Assembly (NCBI RefSeq): GCF_020480685.1 | Contig: NZ_JAJAFU010000001.1 | Coordinates: forward strand, 62,001 to 126,000 | DNA: 64,000 nt | DNA from: Deferrivibrio essentukiensis | GTDB lineage: Bacteria > Chrysiogenota > Deferribacteres > Deferribacterales > Deferrivibrionaceae | Direction of reading: 5' to 3' | Part shown: positions 53,211-63,372 of the stretch, in pieces | Layout: every line of letters begins with the position of its first letter | How positions within the stretch are numbered: the first letter of the stretch is position 1 | Program-made: the position numbers and the translations under genes | The notes under the pieces: model-generated | Databases searched by the model: none | Seen by the model: the letters and a program-made list of their open reading frames with translations, nothing else | What the model was told of the DNA's origin: nothing

Positions 53211-53783
53211 ATGCCAGTAACTCCAAATCAGTTTAAAAGAGGTTTAAAAATTCAAGTTGATGGTGAACCATACTCTGTAGTTGATTATCTTCATATAAAG
53301 ATGGGCAGAGGCGGTGCAAACGTCAGAACAAAAATGAAAAGCCTTTTAACAGGCAATGTAATCGAAAGGACTTTCAAGTCTGATGAAAAAATTGATCAGC
53401 CTGATTTTGAAGAAAAGCAGATGCAGTATCTTTACAATGATGGAAATGTTTACTACTTTATGGATAATGAAACGTATGAGCAGGTGGAGATTCCTGCTAG
53501 TGAAGTAGGGGATGCAGCACTTTTTATGCCTGAGAATACTATGGTGCTTGTTCAGGTGTTTAACCAAAAACCAATTGGAATTGTATTGCCAAATTTTGTG
53601 GAGCTTGAGGTTGTGGAAACAGACCCAGGTCTTAAGGGTGATACTGTCAGCGGTGGCTCAAAGCCTGCAAAGCTTAGCACCGGCGGAGTAATAAATGTTC
53701 CTCTCTTTATAAATGAAGGGGATGTATTGAAAATAGATACAAGAGATGGAAGCTATATAGAAAGGGTAAAAACATCTAAGTAA
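53211..53783 (+). CDS. efp: Elongation factor P, arginine-tip variant
   Basis: EF-P relieves ribosome stalling at polyproline. The product has the three-barrel layout (start MPVTPNQFKRGLKIQVDGEP, TFKSDEKID, MDNETYEQVEI, GDTVSGGSKPAKL, FINEGDVLKIDTRDGSYIER). The domain I tip reads KMGRGGAN, with Arg 33 where E. coli has the modified Lys 34 (KPGKGQAF). So EpmA-type lysylation cannot apply at that site. No modification enzyme is encoded nearby. Confidence 0.96.
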   Translation: MPVTPNQFKRGLKIQVDGEPYSVVDYLHIKMGRGGANVRTKMKSLLTGNVIERTFKSDEKIDQPDFEEKQMQYLYNDGNVYYFMDNETYEQVEIPASEVGDAALFMPENTMVLVQVFNQKPIGIVLPNFVELEVVETDPGLKGDTVSGGSKPAKLSTGGVINVPLFINEGDVLKIDTRDGSYIERVKTSK

Positions 53784-53816
53784 TAAGCAGTTACTATACC
53801 GTTAAGGAGCTTTAAG

Positions 53817-54299
53817 ATGGATATTAAAGATTTAAAAGATTTAATCAAATTTTTGGACAAATCGGGTTTTACTGAGTTTGAATATGAAAGTGATGACTTT
53901 AGAATATTTTTATCAAAACAGGTTAATGTTGCCGCACCTCAAGTTATGCAACCAACATTTATGCAACCGGTAACGCAGACTTTACCTCAACAGTCAGCCC
54001 AAACTACTGAGAATATTGCAACTGCTCCTAAAACAGAAAATGTCGCATCAAATCCAAATCATATAGAAATAAAGTCACCAATTGTTGGGACTTTCTATGA
54101 AGCTCCAGCGCCAGGTGCTGAGCCATTTGTCAGAGAGGGTGATATCGTTAAAAAAGGGAAAACACTCTGTATTATTGAAGCTATGAAAATTATGAATGAG
54201 ATAGAGGCTGAGTTTGATTGCAAGATAGTAAAAAAGGTTGGGGTAAATGCCGAGCCTGTAGAGTATGGTGAGACGATTTTTATAGTTGAAAAAGTCTAA
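53817..54299 (+). CDS. accB: Biotin carboxyl carrier protein of acetyl-CoA carboxylase
   Basis: The 160-residue product has an N-terminal helical part (MDIKDLKDLIKFLDKSGFTEFE), a Gln/Pro/Thr/Ala linker (residues about 45-80), and a biotinyl domain whose lysine lies in EAMKIMNE (Lys 124). A GTFYEAPAPGAEPFV thumb loop marks it as acetyl-CoA carboxylase BCCP. AAGGAG precedes the ATG. It pairs with accC. Confidence 0.97.
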   Translation: MDIKDLKDLIKFLDKSGFTEFEYESDDFRIFLSKQVNVAAPQVMQPTFMQPVTQTLPQQSAQTTENIATAPKTENVASNPNHIEIKSPIVGTFYEAPAPGAEPFVREGDIVKKGKTLCIIEAMKIMNEIEAEFDCKIVKKVGVNAEPVEYGETIFIVEKV

Positions 54300-54313
54300 T
54301 TTGGAGCTGTTAA

Positions 54314-55651
54314 ATGTTTAAAAAAGTACTTATTGCCAATAGAGGTGAAATTGCACTTAGAATTATTAGGGCATGCAAAGAGCTTGGAATTGAAACGGTA
54401 GCAGTGTATTCCGATGTGGATAGGGAGTCTCTCCATGTGGCATTTGCCGATGAGGCTGTATGTATTGGGCCAAGAGCCAGTAAAGATAGCTATCTCAATA
54501 TTAGAAACATTATTTCTGCAGCCGAGATTGCTGATGTGGATGCAATACATCCCGGCTACGGTTTTTTGGCTGAAAACGCTGACTTTGCAAAAATCTGTGA
54601 GGAATGCGGTTTTAAGTTTATAGGGCCTTCTGCAGAGCATATTGATTTGATGGGTAATAAATCAAAAGCAAAAGATTGTATGAAATCTTTTGGTGTTCCG
54701 GTTGTCCCAGGTAGTGACGGCCCGGTCAAGGATTCTGCCGAAGCTCTACAGATAGCAAAAGAGATTGGATTTCCTGTTATGATAAAGGCTTCTGCAGGCG
54801 GTGGCGGAAAAGGGATGAGGGTTGCTCATAATGATGTTACTTTTGTGAAGAATTTTGAGATGGCTCAGAGTGAGGCACAAAATGCTTTTGGCAATGGGGA
54901 AGTTTATATTGAAAAATTTATTGAAGAACCAAGACATATAGAAATACAAGTTTTTGGGGACGGTAAAGGGAATAGCTGGCATTTTTTTGAAAGGGAGTGC
55001 TCAATTCAAAGAAGGCATCAAAAGCTTTTGGAAGAAGCCCCAAGCCCTTTTTTGACAGACAGACTAAGACAAAAGATGGGGGAAGTTTCTTTACAGGCTG
55101 TTTCCAAACTTAAGTATGAAAATGCGGGTACCATAGAGTATTTGGTCGATAAAAATGGTAATTTCTATTTTATGGAAATGAACACAAGGATACAGGTTGA
55201 GCATCCTGTTACAGAGATGGTTACGGGTATTGACTTGGTTAAATTGCAACTTATGATTGCTTCCGGCGAAGATATAGACCTTAAGCAGAGCGACATTAAA
55301 ATTCATGGTCATGCCATTGAATTTAGAATAAATGCAGAAGACCCTGAAACTTTTACTCCATCTCCGGGCTTAATAGATGCACTTTATACTCCAGGCGGAT
55401 TAGGCGTAAGGGTAGATTCTGCCGTTTATCAAGATTATACTATACTCCCTTTTTATGACTCTATGATTGGTAAATTGATTGTTTTTGGGAATGACAGGGC
55501 TGAAGCGATAGAAAGAGGGAAAAGAGCTTTAGGTGAGTATGTATTAAAAGGGGTCAAGACAACGATTCCTTTACATTTAAAAATTCTTGACAATCATAAG
55601 TTTAGAAGTGGCGAATTTTCCACTGACTTTATAGATAGGCATTTTAAGTGA
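54314..55651 (+). CDS. accC: Biotin carboxylase
   Basis: The ATP-grasp subunit of acetyl-CoA carboxylase. It begins [20 protein letters not shown] and has [46 protein letters not shown] (ATP-binding loop), [19 protein letters not shown], and the catalytic [20 protein letters not shown]. At 445 residues it is full length. It lies 14 bases after accB; its stop overlaps the next GTG start. Confidence 0.98.
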   Translation: MFKKVLIANRGEIALRIIRACKELGIETVAVYSDVDRESLHVAFADEAVCIGPRASKDSYLNIRNIISAAEIADVDAIHPGYGFLAENADFAKICEECGFKFIGPSAEHIDLMGNKSKAKDCMKSFGVPVVPGSDGPVKDSAEALQIAKEIGFPVMIKASAGGGGKGMRVAHNDVTFVKNFEMAQSEAQNAFGNGEVYIEKFIEEPRHIEIQVFGDGKGNSWHFFERECSIQRRHQKLLEEAPSPFLTDRLRQKMGEVSLQAVSKLKYENAGTIEYLVDKNGNFYFMEMNTRIQVEHPVTEMVTGIDLVKLQLMIASGEDIDLKQSDIKIHGHAIEFRINAEDPETFTPSPGLIDALYTPGGLGVRVDSAVYQDYTILPFYDSMIGKLIVFGNDRAEAIERGKRALGEYVLKGVKTTIPLHLKILDNHKFRSGEFSTDFIDRHFK

Positions 55652-57243
55652 AAAATATTTTTTTGCTGTTGTTAATTCTAAATTTTTTTGGTTGTGCTAC
55701 GGTAAGCAATGCCATTTCGGATAGCGCCAACTATGATAAAGAGTTTTTAACGGCTACTTACTATTTTAATAGTCAAGAGTATGATAAAGCGGCCAAAATT
55801 TATGAAAATATATTAAAAAATAATAAAGACAGTTATGTTGCGGTTAAGCTGACGGAAACTTATCTTGCTAAGAAAGACACCGAGAAGGCAAAAAATCTCC
55901 TTGAATCTTTTTTGGATGATAAGAGATTTAAGAATGACCCAGAATTAAATTTTTACATGGGCAAACTTTATATCGAATACCTTAATAAACTCAACGAGGG
56001 AAGGAAATATATAGAAGTTGCAACCGAGTATTCCGATAAACTGGAGTATTTAGAGTATTTGGCCAGGGTGTTAGAAGCAGGGGAAGATTATTCTGCTGCT
56101 ATTAATATTTATACCAAGTTAATTAATAAGACGAATGATTCGGAATATTACTATAAAAGAGGATTTTTGTATATTAAACTTGGAATAGTTAAAGACGGAG
56201 TTAATGACCTTATTAAGGCTGATGAAATAGTGCCAAATTTGAGAGCAAGATTGATGCTGTCAGATGTTTACATCAATCAAAAAGAGTATGAAAAAGCAGC
56301 GGAATATTTGGAAAAGGCCATTAGTCTTAATTCAAATTTCCCAAGCATCAAAATTAAACTTGCTGAGGTGTATAAGCAGCTTGGCGACAATAAAAAATAT
56401 ATAAGTTTGCTCGAGAGCTTGGTAGATGATTATAGCGGAAAAGAAAGGGTTTATGTTTTAAGACAGATAGCGGCCTCATTTTATGAGATTAAAGATTATG
56501 ACAATGCATTAAAATATTTCAAACTTATACTTCAGGATTCTCCTGAAGACACGCAGGCACTTTTTTATACGGGCATAGCATATGAGGCAAAAGGGGAAAC
56601 TGATAAGGCGATAGAATATTATGAGAAAGCTTACAACGTTAGAAATGACTATAGTGAGCCATTAAAAAGGATAGCCTATCTGCTTTTTGTTAAAAAAGAG
56701 TATGATAAGGCTGTTAACTATTTAGATAAGGTGGAAGACACAGGAAAAGATATAGAGTTTTTCAGACTAAAAGCAGCCATCTATGAAAATAACGGGGATA
56801 TTGAAAAAGCAATTGCTATTGTAAATGAGGGACTGAATAAAAATCCTGAAAGTGAAGAGCTTCTTTTTACATATGCTATTTTAAAAGAAAAGAAAAAGGA
56901 TTACGATGAAGTTGTAAAAACTCTTAAAAAATTAATTGAAATAAACCCTAAGAGCCCTACTTATCTTAATTTTCTTGGATACCTTTACGCCGATATGGGG
57001 ATAAATCTTGATGAAGCATATGATTTAATTAAAAGTGCTTTAAAGTACGAGCCTAACAACGCAGCTTATCTTGATAGTATGGCTTGGGTATTGTATAAAA
57101 TGAAAAAATATGAAGAGGCTTATGACTACCAGCGAAAGGCACTTAAAATTTCCCCTGAAGAGAAAGAGATGAGAGAGCATATGCAGTCAATTATGAAGGC
57201 GTTAAATATAAATAAATCTATTGAAGATGTTATTAAAGAATAA
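55648..57243 (+). CDS. TPR-rich lipoprotein
   Basis: The start is GTG (55648) overlapping the accC stop. The N-terminus is a lipoprotein signal with lipobox NFFGC (Cys near residue 16), and the remaining 510 residues are tetratricopeptide repeats, about a dozen (for example [77 protein letters not shown]). It is probably a periplasm-facing scaffold in the envelope. It overlaps the LolB-like gene by 17 bases, supporting an envelope role. Confidence 0.9.
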   Translation: MKNIFLLLLILNFFGCATVSNAISDSANYDKEFLTATYYFNSQEYDKAAKIYENILKNNKDSYVAVKLTETYLAKKDTEKAKNLLESFLDDKRFKNDPELNFYMGKLYIEYLNKLNEGRKYIEVATEYSDKLEYLEYLARVLEAGEDYSAAINIYTKLINKTNDSEYYYKRGFLYIKLGIVKDGVNDLIKADEIVPNLRARLMLSDVYINQKEYEKAAEYLEKAISLNSNFPSIKIKLAEVYKQLGDNKKYISLLESLVDDYSGKERVYVLRQIAASFYEIKDYDNALKYFKLILQDSPEDTQALFYTGIAYEAKGETDKAIEYYEKAYNVRNDYSEPLKRIAYLLFVKKEYDKAVNYLDKVEDTGKDIEFFRLKAAIYENNGDIEKAIAIVNEGLNKNPESEELLFTYAILKEKKKDYDEVVKTLKKLIEINPKSPTYLNFLGYLYADMGINLDEAYDLIKSALKYEPNNAAYLDSMAWVLYKMKKYEEAYDYQRKALKISPEEKEMREHMQSIMKALNINKSIEDVIKE

Positions 57244-57829
57244 AGTAATACTTTTTATATTTATCCTTTTATTTATCTCATGTTCCAAGAAAGTTCAAAT
57301 CAACTATCACGAATCTAAATTTGATGTTATTGAAAAGGTGACTGTCAATAATCCAATAGTTTGTCAAATAAAAAGAAAAGGGATTTTTAGTTATGAAGAC
57401 AGATTTAACAGAGTCAAATTTAAAGGTTTGTTGGTTAAAGATTGTGAGGATAGATTTCGTTTAACCGTTATAGGAGCGTTTAATCAGCCGGCAATCATTG
57501 TTAGTGGTGACAGGAATAAACTTGATGTGGAAAAGTCTGAAATAGAGAATCCTGAAGCATATCTTGGAATATTTAATAAAAAGAATATAGATGTCATTCT
57601 TTCTATACTTAATTACCCTTTAATTTTGCCTGATAATACATATAATATGACTGTGGTTGATAATTCTTATAATTTTTCAAAAGGGGATATAACTATTTCT
57701 GTAAATGAAAATTATAAAATCTCAAAAATTAAAACAAAATTTATAGAGATAGATTATGAGTATGATGAAAATATCAAAGGTTTACAGACAATTACTCCTG
57801 AATTAATCTTAACGGTGACATTTTTATGA
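57227..57829 (+). CDS. LolB-like outer-membrane lipoprotein (by context)
   Basis: The 200-residue product has a lipoprotein signal ([20 protein letters not shown], Cys near 19) and a beta-rich mature part (IVCQIKRKGIFSYEDRFNRVKFKGLLVK, TVIGAFNQPAIIVSG, KISKIKTKFIEIDYEY). Strong LolB motifs are not obvious, but the shape fits the LolA/LolB half-barrel and it sits directly before ispE-prs-pth, where lolB is found in many bacteria. It overlaps the upstream TPR gene and ispE. TTG 57221 is an alternative start. Confidence 0.62.
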   Translation: MLLKNKVILFIFILLFISCSKKVQINYHESKFDVIEKVTVNNPIVCQIKRKGIFSYEDRFNRVKFKGLLVKDCEDRFRLTVIGAFNQPAIIVSGDRNKLDVEKSEIENPEAYLGIFNKKNIDVILSILNYPLILPDNTYNMTVVDNSYNFSKGDITISVNENYKISKIKTKFIEIDYEYDENIKGLQTITPELILTVTFL

Positions 57830-58668
57830 TTATTACATCTAAAAGTTATGCGAAAATAAATATTTTTTTAAATGTGTTAAATAAGCGTGATGACGGGTTT
57901 CACAATATAGAAACACTTTTTAGTAAAATAGATTTGTATGATCTTTTGGTTGCCCAAAGGGCTGATGAGTTTTCTATAACAGTCAATGACGAGAGTATTC
58001 CAACAGGTGAAAGTAATATAATCTATAAGGTTTATAATACACTTCAGAAAAAACTAAATATCAACCTTCCTGGCGTAAAAGTGAAGCTAATAAAAAATAT
58101 ACCCTCAGGGGCAGGGTTAGGTGGCGGCAGCAGTAACGCTGCAACTTTTTTAAATATATTAGATGAATTATTTTCCCTGAACCTAACACTTGATTTAAAA
58201 CTCAGTATACTTTCCCAAGTGGGCTCAGATACGTGTTTCTTTCTTTATGATAAGCCGATGATAGGTAAGGGGAGGGGTGAAATTTTAGATGATGCCCCCG
58301 GACTCCCTTTTATGTATATACTTTTAGTCAAGCCTAATATTTTTGTATCAACTGCAGAAATCTACCAAAATCTAAAATTAAAGTTGACATTCAATAAAGA
58401 AGTTTTTAGAATGCGCCACATTTTAAGCCTACAAGATGTTTTAAAAATAATGAATAACGATTTAGAAAATGTCGCTATTAGCAGATATAGGCTACTTCAA
58501 ACAGTTAAGGAAGAAATCATTAATTCCGGAGCTTTAAAAGCTATGTTAAGTGGGAGTGGAGCAACTGTGTTTGGAATTTTTAACTCAAGCTCACTTTTGG
58601 ATAAGGCATATAATTATTTTAGAAACAGATACCCAGATTATTTTATATATAGGACAAATAATATCTAA
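57826..58668 (+). CDS. ispE: 4-Diphosphocytidyl-2-C-methyl-D-erythritol kinase
   Basis: A GHMP kinase of the MEP pathway: SYAKINIFLNVLNKRDDGFHNIETLF near the start, the ATP loop KNIPSGAGLGGGSSNAATFL, GSDTCFFLYDKPMIGKGRGE and the C-terminal AMLSGSGATVFGIF. At 280 residues it is typical. The ATG overlaps the preceding stop (ATGA). Confidence 0.96.
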   Translation: MIITSKSYAKINIFLNVLNKRDDGFHNIETLFSKIDLYDLLVAQRADEFSITVNDESIPTGESNIIYKVYNTLQKKLNINLPGVKVKLIKNIPSGAGLGGGSSNAATFLNILDELFSLNLTLDLKLSILSQVGSDTCFFLYDKPMIGKGRGEILDDAPGLPFMYILLVKPNIFVSTAEIYQNLKLKLTFNKEVFRMRHILSLQDVLKIMNNDLENVAISRYRLLQTVKEEIINSGALKAMLSGSGATVFGIFNSSSLLDKAYNYFRNRYPDYFIYRTNNI

Positions 58669-58679
58669 AGGAGATATAC

Positions 58680-59624
58680 ATGGATTTTTTAGTTTTTGCA
58701 GGTAATTCAAACAGGCCTTTGGCAGAAGGTATTACCAAAAGACTCGGTCAAAGATTGGGTGACGCTACTGTGAGTAAATTTAGCGACGGTGAGATTTTTA
58801 TAAGAATTAATGAAAGTGTTAGAGGACGAGATGTATTTTTAATACAGTCAACATCAGCTCCTGCCGAAGTCCACATGATGGAAATGATGATAATGGTAGA
58901 TGCATTGAAAAGGGCATCTGCAAACTCTATTACTGCAGTTATGCCTTACTTTGGTTATGCAAGGCAGGACAGGACTACCGAGCCAAGAGTGCCAATAACT
59001 GCAAAACTTGTAGCAAATCTGCTTACCACATCAGGTATAGATAGAATTGTTACTATGGATTTGCATGCGGGGCAGATTCAGGGATTTTTTGATATTCCGG
59101 TGGACAACCTTTATGCAACCCCTATTATCACCAACTATCTTAAAGAAAAAGGGGCTTGTGGTGAAAGTTATGTGGTTTTGTCTCCTGATGCAGGTGGAGT
59201 GCCAAGGGCAAGAGGCTACGCCAAAATATTGGATACTTCCCTTGCTATTATTGATAAAAGGCGTACAGGCCCCAATGTTGCAAAGGCTATGCATGTAGTA
59301 GGGGATGTAAAAGGCAAAAAAGTAATTATTATAGATGATATGATTGATACTGCTGGGACATTGACTGAAGCTGCCTCAGCAGTGATTGAGCAAGGGGCAA
59401 AATCTGTTATTGCGGCAGCAACTCATGGTGTATTAAGCGGACCGGCTCTCGAGAGAATTATCAATAGCAAGCTTGAAGAGGTTGTTATCACCGATACGAT
59501 AAATGCCAGCAAAGAGGTTTTGAACAACGGTAAAATAAAAGTACTCTCAACTGCAAATCTTTTTGCAGAATCTATTTTGAGAATTTATAAAAAAGAGAGC
59601 ATAAGTTCATTATTTAATTATTAA
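58680..59624 (+). CDS. prs: Ribose-phosphate pyrophosphokinase
   Basis: PRPP synthase: FAGNSNRPLAEGITKRLGQ, DGEIFIRINESVRGRDVFLIQ, PYFGYARQDRTTEPRVPI, DLHAGQIQGFFDIPVDNLYA, and the PRPP loop VIIIDDMIDTAGTLTEAA. At 314 residues it is full length. An AAGGAG lies before the ATG. PRPP feeds trpD among others. Confidence 0.97.
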   Translation: MDFLVFAGNSNRPLAEGITKRLGQRLGDATVSKFSDGEIFIRINESVRGRDVFLIQSTSAPAEVHMMEMMIMVDALKRASANSITAVMPYFGYARQDRTTEPRVPITAKLVANLLTTSGIDRIVTMDLHAGQIQGFFDIPVDNLYATPIITNYLKEKGACGESYVVLSPDAGGVPRARGYAKILDTSLAIIDKRRTGPNVAKAMHVVGDVKGKKVIIIDDMIDTAGTLTEAASAVIEQGAKSVIAAATHGVLSGPALERIINSKLEEVVITDTINASKEVLNNGKIKVLSTANLFAESILRIYKKESISSLFNY

Positions 59625-59626
59625 AA

Positions 59627-60211
59627 ATGTCTGATAAGTATTTAATAGTAGGCTTAGGCAATCCGGGGGCAGAATATGCCCTTACCCGCCACAATATTGG
59701 TTTTATGGTTTTGGATTTGTTGGCAGAGCATTTTCGTTTGAACTTTAAAGGCGGATTCAAGGGGGATTATGCAGTTGCTGATATTTATGGGAAAAGGGTG
59801 TATTTCCTAAAACCTCAAACCTATATGAATCTAAGCGGTGATTCGGTTGCAAGTCTTGCAAATTATTTTAAGATTGAGAGTGAAAATACACTTGTTGTTC
59901 ATGACGATTTGGATATGGAGTTTGGAAAGTTTAAACTTAAACTCGGAGGGTCAGCGGGCGGACACAACGGTATAAGGTCTATTATTGCTTGTCTTAATAC
60001 AGAAAAATTCATCAGGGGGAAGTGTGGGATAGGCAGACCTAATGTGAGCGGAAGGAATTATGTGCTTGGAAAATTTACTCAAGAAGAGTTTGATAAACTT
60101 GATGAGTTTTTGAGTATTGCAAAAGATGCAATAATATGCTACCTCAATTGCGGCCTAAAAGAAGCAATGAATAGCTTTAATAATAAAAATATTAAGAAGG
60201 AGGAAAACTAA
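59627..60211 (+). CDS. pth: Peptidyl-tRNA hydrolase
   Basis: It recycles peptidyl-tRNA. The product has [22 protein letters not shown] with the catalytic His, [47 protein letters not shown] in adjoining blocks, and [10 protein letters not shown]. It begins 2 bases after prs; the ribosomal L25/Ctc gene often found between prs and pth is absent. Its stop overlaps the hppA ATG. Confidence 0.96.
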   Translation: MSDKYLIVGLGNPGAEYALTRHNIGFMVLDLLAEHFRLNFKGGFKGDYAVADIYGKRVYFLKPQTYMNLSGDSVASLANYFKIESENTLVVHDDLDMEFGKFKLKLGGSAGGHNGIRSIIACLNTEKFIRGKCGIGRPNVSGRNYVLGKFTQEEFDKLDEFLSIAKDAIICYLNCGLKEAMNSFNNKNIKKEEN

Positions 60212-62223
60212 TGTTAAACGGTTTGCAGTACCTCGCTCCTGTGGCAGGGGTAATAGGCCTTATCGTGGCCTTACTTATTTATGGTTTTGTTAAAAAACAG
60301 CCTGTCGGAAATGAAAAGATGAGAGAAATTTCCGATATGATTCACGATGGTGCAATGGCTTTCTTGTCAAGAGAGTATAAGGTTTTGGTTGTATTTGTTA
60401 TTGTTGTTTTTGGGTTGATGTTTTTGTCACCTGACTTAGGGTTCAAAACAGCTGTTGCATTTCTTGCCGGTGCAATTTTTTCTGTTCTTGCCGGTTTTTT
60501 TGGTATGAAAGCGGCTACAAGAGCAAATGTTAGGACAAGTGAAGCTGCAAGGGCAAAAGGTGTCGCAGCTGCTCTTTTGGTGTCATATAACGGCGGTTCA
60601 GTTATGGGGCTTGCAGTCGCTTCATTGGGTTTGTTAGGTGTAGGCGTTTTTTATTTAATATTTGGAACACCTGAATCAGCAAAGTATATAAATGGTTTTG
60701 CAATGGGTGCTTCTTCAATTGCACTTTTTGCAAGAATCGGTGGCGGTATTTACACAAAGGCTGCTGATGTTGGTGCTGACTTGGTGGGTAAGGTAGAAGC
60801 TGGTATTCCTGAAGATGACCCGAGAAACCCTGGCGTTATCGCTGACAACGTTGGAGATAATGTAGGTGACATCGCAGGTATGGGTGCTGATATTTTTGAA
60901 TCTTATGTTGGCTCAGTTATTGCAACAATAGCTATTGCTGCAACAGCATCCCCTGACCTGATGAATTTGTTAGGTGGAGATAAATCTGCATTAATGTTTT
61001 TACCAATATTTTTGGCAATAGTTGGTTTGGTTGCTTCACTTATTGGTATCTTCTCAATGAATGCTCTTAAAAACATGGACCCGGCTAAGGCTTTAAGGAT
61101 GACAACTCTTATTGCTGCAGTAATATTTATACTTGGTGCATATGCTGCCATAGCATACTTTGGGATACATACAGGTGTTTTTTGGGCATTATTGTTTGGA
61201 ACAGTTGCCGGTGTTGCAATCGGTCTTATAACAGAGTACTACACTGCTGCAGCACCTGTTACAAGGATTATGCATGCATCTAAAACAGGTCCTGCTACAA
61301 ATATTATCCACGGATTTGCAGTAGGTCTTCAGTCTACTGTTTGGCCAATCATATTTATATGTGTAGCTATTTTTGTTGCAAACTGGCAAGCTGGTCTTTA
61401 CGGTATCGGTATTGCTGCTGTAGGTATGCTTGCAACTGTTGGAGTTACAATGACTGTTGATGCATATGGTCCTGTTGCTGATAATGCAGGTGGTATTTCT
61501 GAAATGGCTGAGCTTGGACCAGAAGTAAGAAAGATTACTGATAGTCTTGATGCCATTGGTAACACAACTGCTGCTGAAGGTAAAGGTTTTGCTATTGGTT
61601 CAGCTGCACTTACTGCACTTGCTCTCTTTGCTGCATATTCAAGTAGTGCGGGTGTAGATGTAATCAATATTACAGAGCCTACGGTAGTTATCGGTATGTT
61701 TATTGGTGGTGTATTGCCATTTTTTGTTGCTGCACTTACAATGACTTCTGTTGGTAAAGCTGCTGCACAAATGGTTGAGGAGATTAGACGTCAGTTTAGA
61801 GAGATTCCTGGTCTTCTTGAAGGCAAGCCTGGTGTAAAACCGGATCCAAAAACTTGTGTTGATATATCAACCGCTGCTGCATTGAAAGAGATGGTTCTAC
61901 CCGGTCTTGTTGCAGTTCTAGCACCTGTTGTAGTTGGTTTTGGACTTGGTAAGTATGCTCTTGGTGGTATGCTTGCTGGTGCTACTGTTACTGGTGTATT
62001 GCTTGCTCTTTTAATGGCCAATGCTGGTGGAGCTTGGGATAATGCTAAAAAAGGTATTGAAAAAGGTGAATTGGAAGGTGAGAAAAAAGGTGGAGAAGCA
62101 CACGCTGCTGCTGTTATTGGTGATACTGTGGGTGACCCATTTAAAGATACAAGTGGTCCGGCGATGAATATATTAGTAAAGCTTATGAGTATCGTCTCAC
62201 TGGTTATAGCTCCATTGTTATAA
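60211..62223 (+). CDS. hppA: Membrane-bound ion-pumping pyrophosphatase, K+-dependent type
   Basis: A 670-residue protein with about 16 membrane helices. Catalytic motifs are [45 protein letters not shown] and [18 protein letters not shown]. The [19 protein letters not shown] segment has Ala where K+-independent enzymes have Lys, so it should need K+; whether it moves H+ or Na+ is not decided here. It hydrolyses PPi to build an ion gradient. AGGAGG lies upstream and its start is coupled to pth. Confidence 0.95.
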   Translation: MLNGLQYLAPVAGVIGLIVALLIYGFVKKQPVGNEKMREISDMIHDGAMAFLSREYKVLVVFVIVVFGLMFLSPDLGFKTAVAFLAGAIFSVLAGFFGMKAATRANVRTSEAARAKGVAAALLVSYNGGSVMGLAVASLGLLGVGVFYLIFGTPESAKYINGFAMGASSIALFARIGGGIYTKAADVGADLVGKVEAGIPEDDPRNPGVIADNVGDNVGDIAGMGADIFESYVGSVIATIAIAATASPDLMNLLGGDKSALMFLPIFLAIVGLVASLIGIFSMNALKNMDPAKALRMTTLIAAVIFILGAYAAIAYFGIHTGVFWALLFGTVAGVAIGLITEYYTAAAPVTRIMHASKTGPATNIIHGFAVGLQSTVWPIIFICVAIFVANWQAGLYGIGIAAVGMLATVGVTMTVDAYGPVADNAGGISEMAELGPEVRKITDSLDAIGNTTAAEGKGFAIGSAALTALALFAAYSSSAGVDVINITEPTVVIGMFIGGVLPFFVAALTMTSVGKAAAQMVEEIRRQFREIPGLLEGKPGVKPDPKTCVDISTAAALKEMVLPGLVAVLAPVVVGFGLGKYALGGMLAGATVTGVLLALLMANAGGAWDNAKKGIEKGELEGEKKGGEAHAAAVIGDTVGDPFKDTSGPAMNILVKLMSIVSLVIAPLL

Positions 62224-62230
62224 ATCTTAA

Positions 62231-62255
62231 GGGCAGGTAAAACCTGCCCTTTTTT
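62231..62255 (+). terminator. Rho-independent terminator after hppA
   Basis: GGGCAGG (62231-62237) pairs with CCTGCCC (62243-62249), T/A closing the loop, followed by six T. It separates hppA from ychF. Confidence 0.9.
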
Positions 62256-62280
62256 GCATATAATTTAATCGAGGTTTAGT

Positions 62281-63372
62281 ATGGGATTTAATTGTGGTAT
62301 TGTTGGGTTGCCAAATGTTGGCAAATCAACCCTTTTTAACGCACTCACAAAAGCAAAAGCCGAAAGTGCGAATTATCCGTTTTGTACGATCGATCCTAAT
62401 ATAGGTATAGTTAATGTTCCTGATGAAAGGGTTGATTTTTTGGTTGAGCATATAAAACCAAAAAGTGTAGTTTATACGACAATTGAATTTGTAGATATCG
62501 CAGGACTTGTAAAGGGTGCAAGTAAAGGGGAAGGTTTAGGTAATAAATTTTTAACTCACATAAGACAGGTAGATGCGATAGCACACATTGTCAGGTGTTT
62601 TGAAGATAGTAACATAACTCACGTTGATGGCAATATTGATCCTGAAAGGGATATTGAGGTAATAAATACTGAGCTTTTACTTGCTGATTTGGAAGTACTT
62701 GAAAGAGCGATAAACAGGATTTCTAAAGCTGCTAAAAGCGGTGATAAGGAGCTGAAAGAGAAGTTAAGTGTTTTGGAAAAGATATACCAAAAAGCAAGCG
62801 ACGGTGTGATGCTTAGAAACGTTGTGGAAAAAGATGATTTAAAATATATTTCTGATTTATCACTTATTTCAGTCAAACCTGTAATGTATGTGGCAAATGT
62901 TGATGAGGAATCAATAATCGAAGATAATGAATATGTTGAAAAGGTGAAAAATATCGCTCAAAAAGAGGGCGCTGCATTTGTAAAAATTTCTGGAAAAATT
63001 GAGTCTGAACTTGCTGAGCTAAGCAAAGATGAGGCAAAAGAGTTTTTAAATGAGCTTGGGGTTGAAAAATCAGGGCTTGAATCACTTATTGTTTCCGGAT
63101 ATCAATTGCTCGATTTGATTACATTTTTTACCGCAGGTGAAAAAGAGGTAAAGGCATGGACAATAAAGGGTGGTACAACTGCAAAAGAAGCAGCGGGGAA
63201 AATTCACTCTGATATTGAAAGAGGGTTTATTAGAGCTGAAGTTATAGATTTTGAGACGTTTAGGGCGATAAAATCTATGACTAAAATAAAAGAGCTTGGA
63301 AAAATGAGGCTTGAAGGGAAAGAGTATATTGTAAAAGATGGAGACATAATATATTTTAGATTCAATGTTTAG
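62281..63372 (+). CDS. ychF: Redox-regulated ATPase YchF (Obg-like)
   Basis: An OLA1/YchF-family P-loop protein of 363 residues: GIVGLPNVGKSTLFNALTKA at 6-25, FVDIAGLVKGASKGEGLGNKFL, VANVDEES (an NKxE-equivalent typical of ATP preference), then a coiled-coil and the C-terminal TGS domain with TFFTAGEKEVKAWTI and YIVKDGDIIYFRFNV. It is linked to ribosome and stress functions. A GAGG ribosome site precedes the ATG. Confidence 0.96.
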   Translation: MGFNCGIVGLPNVGKSTLFNALTKAKAESANYPFCTIDPNIGIVNVPDERVDFLVEHIKPKSVVYTTIEFVDIAGLVKGASKGEGLGNKFLTHIRQVDAIAHIVRCFEDSNITHVDGNIDPERDIEVINTELLLADLEVLERAINRISKAAKSGDKELKEKLSVLEKIYQKASDGVMLRNVVEKDDLKYISDLSLISVKPVMYVANVDEESIIEDNEYVEKVKNIAQKEGAAFVKISGKIESELAELSKDEAKEFLNELGVEKSGLESLIVSGYQLLDLITFFTAGEKEVKAWTIKGGTTAKEAAGKIHSDIERGFIRAEVIDFETFRAIKSMTKIKELGKMRLEGKEYIVKDGDIIYFRFNV

